Source: Nitrospira sp. | GTDB taxonomy: Bacteria > Nitrospirota > Nitrospiria > Nitrospirales > Nitrospiraceae | Length of the DNA: 33,070 bases | NCBI GenBank assembly: GCA_031315995.1 | Contig: JALDRG010000024.1 | Coordinates: forward strand, 1 to 33,070 | Direction of reading: 5' to 3' | Notes under the pieces: generated by a model | The model's database searches: none | What the model saw: the letters and a program-made list of their open reading frames with translations, nothing else | What the model was told of the DNA's origin: nothing | Program-made: the position numbers and the translations under genes | In this document: positions 1-8,148 of the stretch, piece after piece | Layout: every line of letters starts with the position of its first letter | How positions within the stretch are numbered: the first letter of the stretch is position 1

Positions 1-1
1 A

Positions 2-346
2 AAGAAATTCATCAAAAACCACATTGGCCGATGGGTGCCATTATTTTGCCGGATGTTATCGAAGAAGGCAGATACCGGTTTATTCAAGCTCATTGCCGAC
101 TGTATGTCGGAATGGCTGGATTTTGAGGTCGCCTTCCTCGGAGTCACTGTGCAGCCATACTCCGAGGCGGACTATAGACCAGCTACCTTCAATGCTCCGG
201 AAGGTCAAACCTACGAGTGCGGGGCGCAGGACAAGGGGAATGAGCTCAGCATGTTGCTGAGTGAAGTCGGCGCGGAGTCCTTCATGGACCAAAAGACGAA
301 AGAGAAGGACGGCGAGAAGAACGAGGGCCCCGTCGGGACTGCGTAG
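2..346 (+). CDS. TorD/NarJ-family molybdoenzyme chaperone, C-terminal part
   Basis: An open frame enters from the left edge and stops at TAG 344-346, giving the last 114 residues. The visible part begins with the helical pattern typical of TorD-like proteins: an F-x4-H-x2-RW-x-P-LF segment near the edge, then a run of Ala, Phe and Leu helix residues followed by a charged tail rich in Lys and Glu. Proteins of this family bind the leader and the apo-form of molybdopterin enzymes in the cytoplasm until the cofactor is inserted. It lies 99 bases upstream of an NxrC-like gene, so NxrA or another DMSO-reductase-family enzyme is the likely client. The N-terminal half is outside the window, so the family call rests on the partial fold pattern and on context. 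Confidence 0.6.
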   Translation, partial: KKFIKNHIGRWVPLFCRMLSKKADTGLFKLIADCMSEWLDFEVAFLGVTVQPYSEADYRPATFNAPEGQTYECGAQDKGNELSMLLSEVGAESFMDQKTKEKDGEKNEGPVGTA

Positions 347-445
347 GAGCTCTCGGTTTGCGGGCAGTGCGGTATTCGGGTTTCGGCAGACGTTATACGT
401 TCCCAGTTCTTTTTCTTATTAATCTTTCAGAGGAGGGCATACGCA

Positions 446-1399
446 ATGAGACTGGTGCAGACACGCAATAAGCGTTTGGTGTTTGGCATTCTGTTCTCTG
501 CGCTGATCGTTGGCATTATGTTGACGATCGGGCAGGTGCCTCTCGCGGTCAGCCAACCGGTGACCATTCCCGTGAAGGCGATCAAGGGGGCAATCCCGAT
601 GGATGGTGCAAACCCCATCTGGGAAGGAGTGCCAGGTGTCATCATCCCATTGAGCGGCCAAACCATCACGACTCCGATGCATCCGAACATTTCGGTGAAG
701 TCGGTGTTTGTGAAGGCGGTCAGCAATGGGAAGGATTTGGGGTTACGCCTCGATTGGAGCGATCAGACCAAGAACGACACGGCGATCGGTCCGCAAGATT
801 TTCGCGACCAGGCAGCTGTCATGTTCCCGGTCAACACTGCGGGAGCTCCGCCGTTTCAGTGTATGGGACAGTCCGGTGGGACGGTCAATATCTGGCGTTG
901 GAACGCAGAGTGGCAGAAGGATCTTGGCAAGGACCGCGCTGGGATGTGGGACGTGGATGACCAATACCCCGGCATCTTCTGGGATTACTATTTCGAAGAG
1001 CCGGCAGGTGGAGTCACCTATCCTGATCGTATCGGCCGGAGCCTTGGCCCATTCAATTCCGGAATCTGGTCAGGCAACATCATGTCTGATCCGACCCTGC
1101 GGGTCAGCTCCGTCGAGGATCTGAATGCCAACGGGTTCAGCACCTTGACCACCCAGGCCCATCAGGATGTGATCGGCAATGGCGTGTGGGAGCCGTCCGG
1201 TTCACTCAAGGGCGGTGGATACACTGGCCCGACCTGGCGTGTAGTCGTGAAGCGTCCGCTGGAGACCGGCGATGCCAATGACACACAGTTCAAGGCGGGA
1301 GCCTCCGTTCCCATCGCGTTTGCGGTGTGGGATGGTTCCAACATTGAACGGAACGGCATGAAGGCCCTCTCCACCTGGTTCACGTTGAAGATGCCGTGA
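446..1399 (+). CDS. nxrC: NxrC-like haem-b-binding gamma subunit (ethylbenzene dehydrogenase-type domain)
   Basis: A 317-residue protein with a Sec-type leader (basic start RNKR, hydrophobic stretch at about 11-28, likely cleavage near residue 36), so periplasmic. The rest resembles the haem-binding gamma subunit of ethylbenzene dehydrogenase and related type II DMSO-reductase enzymes. In EbdC the haem iron is held by a Met and a Lys. The equivalent candidates here are M140 in FQCMGQ and K306 in NGMKALSTW. Internal landmarks are SVEDLNANGFSTLTT (222-236) and the W-rich INIW/RWNAEW region. In Nitrospira such proteins are proposed to take electrons from NxrAB. The start ATG has an aggagg site at 431-436. 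A hairpin terminator follows at 1470-1512, so it may be transcribed with the upstream chaperone. It is a paralogue of the gene at 7197-8066, and which of the two is the working NxrC cannot be told from sequence. Confidence 0.82.
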   Translation: MRLVQTRNKRLVFGILFSALIVGIMLTIGQVPLAVSQPVTIPVKAIKGAIPMDGANPIWEGVPGVIIPLSGQTITTPMHPNISVKSVFVKAVSNGKDLGLRLDWSDQTKNDTAIGPQDFRDQAAVMFPVNTAGAPPFQCMGQSGGTVNIWRWNAEWQKDLGKDRAGMWDVDDQYPGIFWDYYFEEPAGGVTYPDRIGRSLGPFNSGIWSGNIMSDPTLRVSSVEDLNANGFSTLTTQAHQDVIGNGVWEPSGSLKGGGYTGPTWRVVVKRPLETGDANDTQFKAGASVPIAFAVWDGSNIERNGMKALSTWFTLKMP

Positions 1400-1469
1400 A
1401 CCTAGTGGCCTGAACGGCCTATCCTACTCCGACCTCGGAATAGGAGCAGTGTTTTGGTTTCGTAACATG

Positions 1470-1512
1470 AAGGCCCCGAGTTGTTGCTGACAAAGGCAAT
1501 ACTCGGGGCCTT
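1470..1512 (+). terminator. Hairpin terminator after the first NxrC-like gene
   Basis: A perfect 12-bp inverted repeat, aaggccccgagt (1470-1481) and actcggggcctt (1501-1512), encloses a 19-base loop. The downstream tail ttgtgcgtt is only moderately T-rich. It lies 70 bases after the stop of the 446-1399 gene and separates it from the long block starting at 1678. Confidence 0.75.
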
Positions 1513-1638
1513 TGTGCGTTCGTGGGAGACGCGAGATGGATGAAGGCTGGCAAGGGCAAAATGTCTTGCGTGCCGGGGGTGAGGGTTGCATTCGGACCAA
1601 AGCGGAGTGTATAAACCGATATCGTCCTATTTTCTTCT

Positions 1639-1654
1639 GAAAATACTGATTTTC
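1639..1654. promoter_or_regulatory. Small inverted repeat in the leader of the radical SAM gene
   Basis: gaaaat and attttc flank the four bases actg inside an AT-rich stretch (about 1610-1677), just before the ATG at 1678. The AT-richness fits a promoter region, but I could not fix convincing -35 and -10 boxes. The repeat could be an operator or chance. The gene itself has only a weak ribosome site (aaaga). Confidence 0.25.
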
Positions 1655-1677
1655 CTGATTAATATAAAGATAATCCT

Positions 1678-3459
1678 ATGAAAGTTTCACTCCTGTTTCC
1701 TCCTACGTGGCACCCATCCCAACCCTACTTGAGTCTCCCATCGCTGACTGGATTTCTCACTCAGGCTGGAATCAAGAACGTCTCCCAACGCGATCTTGGC
1801 ATTGAGTTGTTAGACAAGGTTCTTGCACAGACCTTTGCTCATGGCCTCTACCAGCAACTGCTGGACAAACAGCAGAGCCTTGAGCGAGAGCGGACCGGTG
1901 AGACGGGACCGGGGAGCGCCGAGCAACTTGCTCGCGTGATTGAGTCGCTCGATCGCTTTCCGTATCTGTTCGAGCGAATTGAATTGGCGAAGGAGACGCT
2001 GCGGGGTGAAGGGTTCTACGATATTGAGGCATACCGCAACAGTCTCTTTCTGATCGACAAGTGGCTTGAGGTGCTGTCTTCGCTGTATTTCCCAACGCGA
2101 ATGACGGTTGTCGATAATCAGTTCGGAGACTATTCCATTTACTCGTCAAAAGATTTGATCAAAGCCATTCGGGACGAGGGTCAGAATCCCTATATCAGTC
2201 TATTTCGTGAGCATGTGCTCCCTTCTCTTCTGGCTGACCGCCCGGATCTGATCGGTGTATCGATCACAGCGACCTCGCAAATTATTCCAGGTCTCACCCT
2301 CTGTCGATTGATCAAGGAACATGCGCCGGAACTGCATGTGACTGTTGGTGGGAGTATCTTCACCAGGCTGGTCGATAATCTGCGCCGCTGCCCGTGGCTA
2401 TTCGATCTCGTCGATGATTTTGTCGTGTTTGAAGGTGAAACAGCCTTGCTTGAACTTGTGAACCAGATGGATGGCAAACGGGATTTCAGCAAGGTCCCCA
2501 ATCTGATCTATCGCCAGAACGGCAAGATTACGGTCAATCAGCCCTTTTACTCGGAAAATATCAATCAACTCACGGCACCGAATTATGACGGCTTTCCGCT
2601 CGATCGCTATCTGTCTCCGGAGCCCGTTCTGCCGGTCCAGTTTTCGCGCGGTTGCTACTACAAGGACTGCGCGTTCTGCGCCCTTACGCTCGATCACCAA
2701 AACTTTCGTCAACGCGATCCTGGCAAGACAGTGGACGATCTTGTCTGGTTGAAGGAGCGCTACGGTGCGCAATCGTTCTTCTTCACCGATGAGTGTTTTG
2801 CTCTCTCTCCAACCAAGCGTCTCTGCCAGCAAATGATCGATCGGCAAGTGAATGTGAAGTGGACGTGTGAGTTGCGTTTCGAAAAGAATCTCACGCGAGA
2901 ATTGCTCGGGCAGATGCGAGACGCCGGATGTTTGAAAATCGTGTTCGGACTGGAGTCGTTTAATCAGCGGGTCATGGATTTCATGAAAAAGGGCATCAAG
3001 CAGGAATCCGTGCGTCGCATCGTTGATGATTGCGTCGATCTTGGCATTGCGGTGCATTGCTACGTGATCGTTGGATTCCCCACGGAAAGGGAAGAGGAAG
3101 CCCTCGATACCATGAACTTCGTGGTGGGAAATAAGAAGCTCAATGAGTCGTATGGGTTCTCCTGCCAGCCTTGCCTCTTCGATCTGGAGAAAGAGGCGCC
3201 TATTATGAACGATCCTGGCAGTTACGGAATCCGGCGGATCATGCGGCCGTCGACAGAAGACTTAAGCCTTGGATTTTTTTACGAAGTGCAAGAAGGCATG
3301 ACTCCTGCTCAGGCCGAGCAACTCTATCAGCAGGTATATGAAAAGATCAGTGAAGTCGTGTGCGAATTGCCGTTTAACTATTCCATGGCCGACGGGCTCC
3401 TATATATCGCCCGGGCCAAGTCGCAAGCGTTGCAAGTCCCACAACCGACCGGTTCCTAG
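1678..3459 (+). CDS. B12-binding-domain radical SAM protein
   Basis: A 593-residue protein. The N-terminus (LLFPPTWHPSQPYLSLPSL) and the following region to about residue 240 match the cobalamin-binding Rossmann domain seen in B12-dependent radical SAM enzymes, with LIGVSITATSQ and VTVGGS as landmarks. I see no DxHxxG histidine, so any cobalamin would be held base-off without a protein His ligand. The radical SAM domain follows. Its cluster cysteines are C326, C331 and C334 in GCYYKDCAFC, that is C-x4-C-x2-C instead of the common C-x3-C-x2-C, a spacing known in some B12/radical SAM subfamilies. ESFNQRVMDFMKKG and VGFPTE are further typical elements. The substrate is unknown. It heads a co-directional run that includes Nxr-associated genes, so a role in maturing a redox protein is possible but is inference. 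Confidence 0.85.
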   Translation: MKVSLLFPPTWHPSQPYLSLPSLTGFLTQAGIKNVSQRDLGIELLDKVLAQTFAHGLYQQLLDKQQSLERERTGETGPGSAEQLARVIESLDRFPYLFERIELAKETLRGEGFYDIEAYRNSLFLIDKWLEVLSSLYFPTRMTVVDNQFGDYSIYSSKDLIKAIRDEGQNPYISLFREHVLPSLLADRPDLIGVSITATSQIIPGLTLCRLIKEHAPELHVTVGGSIFTRLVDNLRRCPWLFDLVDDFVVFEGETALLELVNQMDGKRDFSKVPNLIYRQNGKITVNQPFYSENINQLTAPNYDGFPLDRYLSPEPVLPVQFSRGCYYKDCAFCALTLDHQNFRQRDPGKTVDDLVWLKERYGAQSFFFTDECFALSPTKRLCQQMIDRQVNVKWTCELRFEKNLTRELLGQMRDAGCLKIVFGLESFNQRVMDFMKKGIKQESVRRIVDDCVDLGIAVHCYVIVGFPTEREEEALDTMNFVVGNKKLNESYGFSCQPCLFDLEKEAPIMNDPGSYGIRRIMRPSTEDLSLGFFYEVQEGMTPAQAEQLYQQVYEKISEVVCELPFNYSMADGLLYIARAKSQALQVPQPTGS

Positions 3460-3549
3460 TATTTGTGCCGCCAGTAGGACCGATGTCCTGCGCCGTTGAC
3501 CGTTGGTGGGCAGAGGATTATCATCAACGTTTTGCACAGGGGGCCAGAG

Positions 3550-4671
3550 ATGTCTGCTGTAGCCGCCACAGTCGAACGGTCAACGGGACGGGTCGAAGAT
3601 CAGGGACTGCTGTTCGAATACACCATCAAACTGGTGTTGTTCGTCGGGTTCTTCGAACTTGTCCTGTATCGGCTGGTTTCTCGACTCGGCATGCATATCA
3701 GCAAGATTGCGGCTCAGCATGAGTGGGTCGGGACGGTCTTTCAGTTGCTGACGTCCGTCGGCTTTGCCTTGCTCAACGTCGTAGCTATCTTTGTTTTCCT
3801 TGCCCTGGTGGTGCTGTTGGTGAATAGGGGGCGTGCCAAGGGGCTCACGGGATTTAACGCCGTCACCATTCCCAGTGTGGCGCTCCAGTTGATTCTCACG
3901 GTTGCGTTCCTGATTGTTCCACCGGCCATGCTGGGCGCCATCGCCTACAATGTCGTCACCCTCGTCGCACTCACTGCATTGATGCTGGAGTATCTGTCCC
4001 AGCAGCAGGAGTGGTCGAAACGAGTCATGGGAGCGGTCTATTATTTCGGTATCTCCGGGTGGCTCTACTATCAGATTTTTTCCACCACCTACGGGTGGAT
4101 GGGGGTGATTGCGGCACCGCCTTTTGTGTATGAAGCCAATCGTCTCGGCGAAGCGTTGATGGTGCTCGCCAGTATTCTGGTGTTTTGGGCCTATGGGCGC
4201 GGAGTGTCGTTTCGCAGCAGGAATCGACAGCAACGCCGGCGTGCAATCTGGTTCGGGGCTGTCTCCGCAGTGCTGTTCTTCGGCTTGCTGTTCATGGACT
4301 ATTTTCTGATCCTCTACAACCCGGTGTTGGCCAATTCCATCCGGAAGGCCGGGGAAGGCATCAGCTGGATCTTTCAGATGGGTATGGGGTATACCTTTTA
4401 CCTGCCCTTCGCCTTTTACGTCGCAGGCCTGCTTTGCTGGTCCTACACCGTGATCAGACTTGTGACGATGGGACGGCTTGCGGGATATGGTCTGGCATTG
4501 ATGTTTATCGCGGGCTATGCATTGCTGTTTTCGAGTTTGACCCTCATGGTCGTGCTCGGGGTGATGTTGCTGACACTAGACCGGCCCAGAGGCGCGGCCA
4601 TAGAACAGGCGGCAGTCACTAGGCCGCCGCTCGTCGGCACGCAGGATTCTCTCGCTGGCGGACAAATTTAA
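3550..4671 (+). CDS. Polytopic inner-membrane protein, unknown function
   Basis: A 373-residue, very hydrophobic protein with roughly nine or ten membrane segments, among them about 14-35, 50-80, 90-140 (two segments), 155-180, 190-215, 230-255, 285-315 and 325-355. It ends in a short hydrophilic tail. I recognise no catalytic or ligand motif. I chose ATG 3550 because aggggg (3538-3543) lies six bases upstream. An in-frame TTG at 3496 would add 18 residues but has no good ribosome site. It sits between the radical SAM gene (90 bases upstream) and the TPR gene (32 bases downstream), so the three are probably co-transcribed. It could be a quinone-side partner or an anchor for the periplasmic redox proteins encoded further on, but nothing in the sequence proves this. 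Confidence 0.7.
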   Translation: MSAVAATVERSTGRVEDQGLLFEYTIKLVLFVGFFELVLYRLVSRLGMHISKIAAQHEWVGTVFQLLTSVGFALLNVVAIFVFLALVVLLVNRGRAKGLTGFNAVTIPSVALQLILTVAFLIVPPAMLGAIAYNVVTLVALTALMLEYLSQQQEWSKRVMGAVYYFGISGWLYYQIFSTTYGWMGVIAAPPFVYEANRLGEALMVLASILVFWAYGRGVSFRSRNRQQRRRAIWFGAVSAVLFFGLLFMDYFLILYNPVLANSIRKAGEGISWIFQMGMGYTFYLPFAFYVAGLLCWSYTVIRLVTMGRLAGYGLALMFIAGYALLFSSLTLMVVLGVMLLTLDRPRGAAIEQAAVTRPPLVGTQDSLAGGQI

Positions 4672-4703
4672 TCTTACAGTCACCCAGATTAGGATACGTT
4701 GTT

Positions 4704-5516
4704 ATGGATGAACAGACACAGGCAAGTGGGGCAGAGCAGGGGAGTGCGGCAGTGGATCCGGGCGATCAACCGTTGAGCCCTGATGAGGAAATCGCGGAGA
4801 TTGAAAAGTTGCTCGGTGAAGAGCCGGACGATTTCCAGGCACGATGTCGGCTGGGAGAACTGTATTTCAGCAAGGGCCGGCTTGACGATGCTCTTACTGA
4901 AGTAAAGAAGTCGATCGAGATGGCCGAGGGGCTCAGGACAGAAATGAATCGGTCGTTGGCCATGTACTACTCGAATCTTGGGACCATCTATGCCACCAAA
5001 GGCATGATTGACGAGGCGGAGGCAGAATTTAAGCGCGCCCTTGATGTGCATGCCTATGATGTTCTCGCCCTGTTTAATCTTGGCCGGGTGCAAGCGGATA
5101 AGCGAAAATACATGGAGTCGAAGAACTACTACGAGCGGCTCGTCGAGATCACACCGGACGATCCGATGGCGTGGTACAATCTTGCCGGCGTGTATGTGGA
5201 GCTCGACAACCCGCAGGTCTCCGACTACAACACGATGGACATGGCCATACAGTGCTATCTGCGAGTTCTCGAGCTGGACCCGAAGCATTTGGAAGCGAGC
5301 TTCAAACTGATGGAGATCGCCCTCAATCATCGGAAGACGGATTTGGCGATCAAAGTCATGGAAAGCGCGGTGGAGCATAGTCCGGATGAGCCGCTTGCCT
5401 ACTACAACTTGATCAGCGTCTACGACAAGTGCAAGATGTTCGAACAGGCCGAACAGGCTCGTCAGCGCCTGAAGGAACGATTCGCGAAGAAGGCCAAAGA
5501 GGGAACCGCATCCTGA
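4704..5516 (+). CDS. TPR-repeat protein, cytoplasmic
   Basis: A 270-residue protein without leader or membrane segment. After an acidic N-terminal stretch (to about residue 35) it consists of tetratricopeptide-like helix pairs at about 42-75, 88-117, 122-150, 155-193, 196-226 and 231-262, with typical A/G-x-x-Y-x-x-x-G-x-x-x-x-A spacing (for example NLGTIYATKGMIDEAEAEF). The C-terminus is Lys-rich. Such repeats hold proteins together, so a scaffold or assembly factor for the neighbouring redox or export components is plausible. The next gene, 24 bases downstream, is a TatA-type translocase component, which suggests a link to export or assembly. The exact partner is unknown. Confidence 0.85.
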   Translation: MDEQTQASGAEQGSAAVDPGDQPLSPDEEIAEIEKLLGEEPDDFQARCRLGELYFSKGRLDDALTEVKKSIEMAEGLRTEMNRSLAMYYSNLGTIYATKGMIDEAEAEFKRALDVHAYDVLALFNLGRVQADKRKYMESKNYYERLVEITPDDPMAWYNLAGVYVELDNPQVSDYNTMDMAIQCYLRVLELDPKHLEASFKLMEIALNHRKTDLAIKVMESAVEHSPDEPLAYYNLISVYDKCKMFEQAEQARQRLKERFAKKAKEGTAS

Positions 5517-5540
5517 ACATGTGAGCAAAGGAGACACACC

Positions 5541-5840
5541 ATGTTTGGCAGTCTTGGTTTCACAGAGTTGATCCTGATCCTGTTTATCGTGTTGATTATC
5601 TTCGGGGCAGGAAAGTTGCCGCAGCTTGGCGAGGGGATCGGCAAGGCGATCAAGGGATTTAAGAAGTCTGTTCACGAAGCGGACGCGATTGAGGCTGAGG
5701 CCCAGGCGCAAGCGCAACAAGCTCAGCAGGCCGAACCGGTGCAGGCGCAAGCTATTCAGGCCCAGCCGCCGGTGTCGATGACGACGCCTGTGGTGGAGGA
5801 GCCGGTTGCCGCTGCATCTTCTCCGGGTTCACGCGGGTAA
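5541..5840 (+). CDS. tatA: TatA/TatE-type twin-arginine translocase subunit
   Basis: A 99-residue protein with the standard TatA plan: a short start (MFGSLGFTELI), one membrane helix (about 8-23, ending in FGAGKLPQLG), an amphipathic helix (IGKAIKGFKKSVHEA) and a low-complexity Gln/Ala/Glu tail. The FG-x-x-KLP hinge is present. TatA forms the variable pore that moves folded, cofactor-loaded proteins over the inner membrane. The ribosome site aaaggaga lies just before the ATG. It is embedded between the TPR gene and the NHL gene, without tatB or tatC nearby. Since the NxrAB complex crosses the membrane folded, a TatA copy placed among Nxr-associated genes may be dedicated to it; this is inference. 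Confidence 0.92.
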   Translation: MFGSLGFTELILILFIVLIIFGAGKLPQLGEGIGKAIKGFKKSVHEADAIEAEAQAQAQQAQQAEPVQAQAIQAQPPVSMTTPVVEEPVAAASSPGSRG

Positions 5841-5887
5841 GATCTCTTCGGCACAATGGGCCTAGCCTAGAACGGATTGACACAGTT

Positions 5888-7141
5888 ATGGAAACAGACG
5901 TTCAGTTAGCGGTCGGATATATCGAAACCTTTGCCGGAAACGGAAAGGCACGCAGCACGGGGGACGGTAAGCGCGCCGTGAAGGCAGGCATTCCTCTCCC
6001 GCACCATGTCGCATTGGACCGTGAAGAGCGGTGGCTCTATTTCGCTGAATCAGGGTCTGACCGTGTTCGTCGAGTCAATCTTGCGGAGGGCACCGTTCAT
6101 AACTTCGCCGGAATCGGCGAAACCTGCTACAGCGGAGATGAAGGGCCCTGCGGTGAGGCTGGGCTGTATCTGCCGCTGGACATCGCATGCGATTCCCGTA
6201 ACGATCTCTATGTCTGCGATTCCGGCAGCAACCGGATTCGTAAAATCGATCGTGAGACCGGAATCATCACGACCGTCGTGGGAACTGGCGAGCACGGATT
6301 CAATGGGGACGGAGCGGCGCTGGAGGTCAATTTGACCTGGCCGGCGGCCATCGCATTTGACGCCGACGATGTGATGTATATCGCTGATACGCAAGCGCAT
6401 CGGATTCGCCGGTATGACGCACGAACCGGCCGCGTGGAAACCATCGCGGGAAGCTGGACCGCTGAAGACGAGGCTCGGGAGCAGCCGCTGGTGGCACGTA
6501 GCTTGGTGGTATTGTCCGGTGACGCGATCGGAATCGATTTCAGCGACGACAATGGGTGGCTCATGCCGGTTTGTTCGGATGGCCTCAGTTTGTCGATGTA
6601 CCTCGACGATGGTCATCCGGCCACTGAAGCGCGGCTATACGATATTGTGGGCATTGCCGTCGACAATGCCGGGGATGTCTATGCCGTCGATAAAGGCAGT
6701 AATCGTGTCCGCAAGATTGATAGCAAGACGGGATTGATCTCCACCCTGGCTGGTGTGTGTCGATATGGGTATGACGGAGACGGGAAGCCCGCAGCGAAGT
6801 CGATGTTACACGCGCCCGAAGCCATTGTCTTCGATCAGCACAATCACGCCTATATTTCGGATACCGGCAATCATCGGGTCCGGAAAGTAGATGCGAACAC
6901 AGGCTTCATCAGTACGGTGGCAGGCAACGGAGATAGCGGGTACGATGATAAGAATATGGGTGGGTGCGGTGCCGCGCGATTTGTCGCTAAAGATGCCACT
7001 GGTGCTCTTAAACATGGCGACGGCCTGCTTGCTGTTGAGGCGGTGGTGAATTCTCCGGTCGGGTTGACGCTCGACACACAAGGGTATCTGTATATCTGTG
7101 AGCGAGGTGAAAACAAGATTCGTCGCGCCAAATTGTGGTAA
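5888..7141 (+). CDS. NHL-repeat beta-propeller protein
   Basis: A 417-residue protein built of NHL repeats. The unit P-x-x-VALD...LYxADxxxxRVRRVD...TGxISTVAG...GYxGDG recurs, with good copies starting near residues 40, 98, 155, 255, 310 and 375, which fits one six-bladed propeller. A less regular insert lies between about 190 and 245. No leader peptide or membrane segment is visible at the chosen ATG, so it appears cytoplasmic unless exported by an atypical route. NHL propellers act as binding platforms and some are enzymes; no catalytic site can be assigned here. It lies 47 bases after tatA and 55 bases before the second NxrC-like gene, so it belongs to the same transcription unit. Confidence 0.85.
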   Translation: METDVQLAVGYIETFAGNGKARSTGDGKRAVKAGIPLPHHVALDREERWLYFAESGSDRVRRVNLAEGTVHNFAGIGETCYSGDEGPCGEAGLYLPLDIACDSRNDLYVCDSGSNRIRKIDRETGIITTVVGTGEHGFNGDGAALEVNLTWPAAIAFDADDVMYIADTQAHRIRRYDARTGRVETIAGSWTAEDEAREQPLVARSLVVLSGDAIGIDFSDDNGWLMPVCSDGLSLSMYLDDGHPATEARLYDIVGIAVDNAGDVYAVDKGSNRVRKIDSKTGLISTLAGVCRYGYDGDGKPAAKSMLHAPEAIVFDQHNHAYISDTGNHRVRKVDANTGFISTVAGNGDSGYDDKNMGGCGAARFVAKDATGALKHGDGLLAVEAVVNSPVGLTLDTQGYLYICERGENKIRRAKLW

Positions 7142-7164
7142 TGCTTGAGCGACGGGTTCAGCGG

Positions 7165-7190
7165 TCTCGCCCGCCTAGCGGGAGGCGAGA
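7165..7190 (+). promoter_or_regulatory. Hairpin covering the ribosome site of the second NxrC-like gene
   Basis: tctcgcc (7165-7171) can pair with ggcgaga (7184-7190). The pairing overlaps the ggagg site at 7181-7185 that serves the ATG at 7197. If it forms in the mRNA it would limit translation starts. It could also be a chance repeat or an mRNA-processing site. Confidence 0.35.
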
Positions 7191-7196
7191 GTTCTC

Positions 7197-8066
7197 ATGG
7201 TTAGGGCCTTCTTCCGGGGTATGAGGCGAATGACGTCGGTTCATCCATCCCGCACCAGGTTGATCACGATTCTATCCAGCCTACTGATCCTCGCCCTCAT
7301 TCTGGGCGGATTTGGCATTCCGATTGTCAGTTCCGAAGGCATGATCATTCGCGCACAGGCCATTCCGGGTAACATCCCGGTGGAACCAGAGGATCCCCTG
7401 TGGAAGACAATTGCACCCATGACCTTGCCGTTGAGCGGTCAGGTTATCACGCGTCCGGTGTGGCCGGAACCGACGGCCCACGCGTTGGCGGTACGCGCCG
7501 TGCACAATGGCACCGACATCGCGTTTTTGTTGGAATGGCAGGACAATACGAAGAACGACCGATTGACACCGGGTACCTTCCGCGACGGCGTCGCGTTAGG
7601 ATTGCCGCTCGGTGATGCGCCGGCTTTTTTCTGCATGGGCCAGTTGGATCATTACATCAATATCTGGCACTGGAAGGCCGATTGGCAGAGCGATATCGAC
7701 CGACGTGCTGCTCGGACCAGGGAAAAAGACAAGGCCGCCAGTGGTGAGCCCAGGCGGTTCGAAGTAATCCCGCGTCGCGCGTCCTCGGTAGAGGATCTGA
7801 TCGGCGGCGGGTTCAGCACCCTGACCACCAAAGAGAAGCAAGGGCGAGTGCAGGGCAATGCGACGTGGAAAGACGGCACGTGGCGAGTGGTCATGCGTCG
7901 GCCGCTGTCGAGTGAAGAGCAGGAGAATGAAGCCAAGTTGATTCCAGGACGTATCCAAGCGGTGTCCTTTGCTGTGTGGAATGGTGAGAATAAAGAGCGC
8001 AACGGGCAGAAAGCCATTGCTCCGTGGTTTCAACTCGCACTGGATCCAGTCACAACAAAGACGTAA
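7197..8066 (+). CDS. nxrC: Second NxrC-like haem-b-binding protein
   Basis: A 289-residue paralogue of the 446-1399 protein. It has a basic N-terminus (about residues 7-21), a long hydrophobic segment (22-40) and a likely leader cut or membrane anchor near 45-54, so it is periplasmic. It shares IPLSGQxITxP-type, TKND and SVEDL/GGFSTLTT stretches with the first copy. The Met and Lys expected to bind haem b are kept: M147 in FFCMGQ and K272 in NGQKAIAPW. It lacks about 30 residues around the first copy's WDVDDQYPG region and has a charged insert (RTREKDKAASGEPRR) instead. Its neighbours are an NHL protein upstream and a PDZ protein plus two multihaem cytochromes downstream, which fits a role in moving electrons from NxrAB to cytochrome c. 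The start is ATG 7197; ggagg lies 11 bases upstream. Confidence 0.82.
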   Translation: MVRAFFRGMRRMTSVHPSRTRLITILSSLLILALILGGFGIPIVSSEGMIIRAQAIPGNIPVEPEDPLWKTIAPMTLPLSGQVITRPVWPEPTAHALAVRAVHNGTDIAFLLEWQDNTKNDRLTPGTFRDGVALGLPLGDAPAFFCMGQLDHYINIWHWKADWQSDIDRRAARTREKDKAASGEPRRFEVIPRRASSVEDLIGGGFSTLTTKEKQGRVQGNATWKDGTWRVVMRRPLSSEEQENEAKLIPGRIQAVSFAVWNGENKERNGQKAIAPWFQLALDPVTTKT

Positions 8067-8148
8067 TTGTTCTGGTAGGATAACAGAGTTGCCGGGATGC
8101 GTTGGCGCCGGTGCAGCATGTGCGAATGAGGCGAACCCGTTGGAGGGA

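Noticed and set aside
1540..1580. Sigma-54-like site tggcaagggcaaaatgtcttgc
   Set aside because: The GG and GC elements are not ten bases apart, so the spacing rule is not met.
2398..3057. Minus-strand open frame of 219 codons in the radical SAM gene
   Set aside because: It lies wholly within a well-supported gene with readable cluster motif, and has a shadow-type composition.
4689..5750. Long open frame of 353 codons on the minus strand over the TPR gene
   Set aside because: It is the mirror of the TPR and tatA genes; its protein has no known fold and no ribosome site, while the plus-strand genes are clear.
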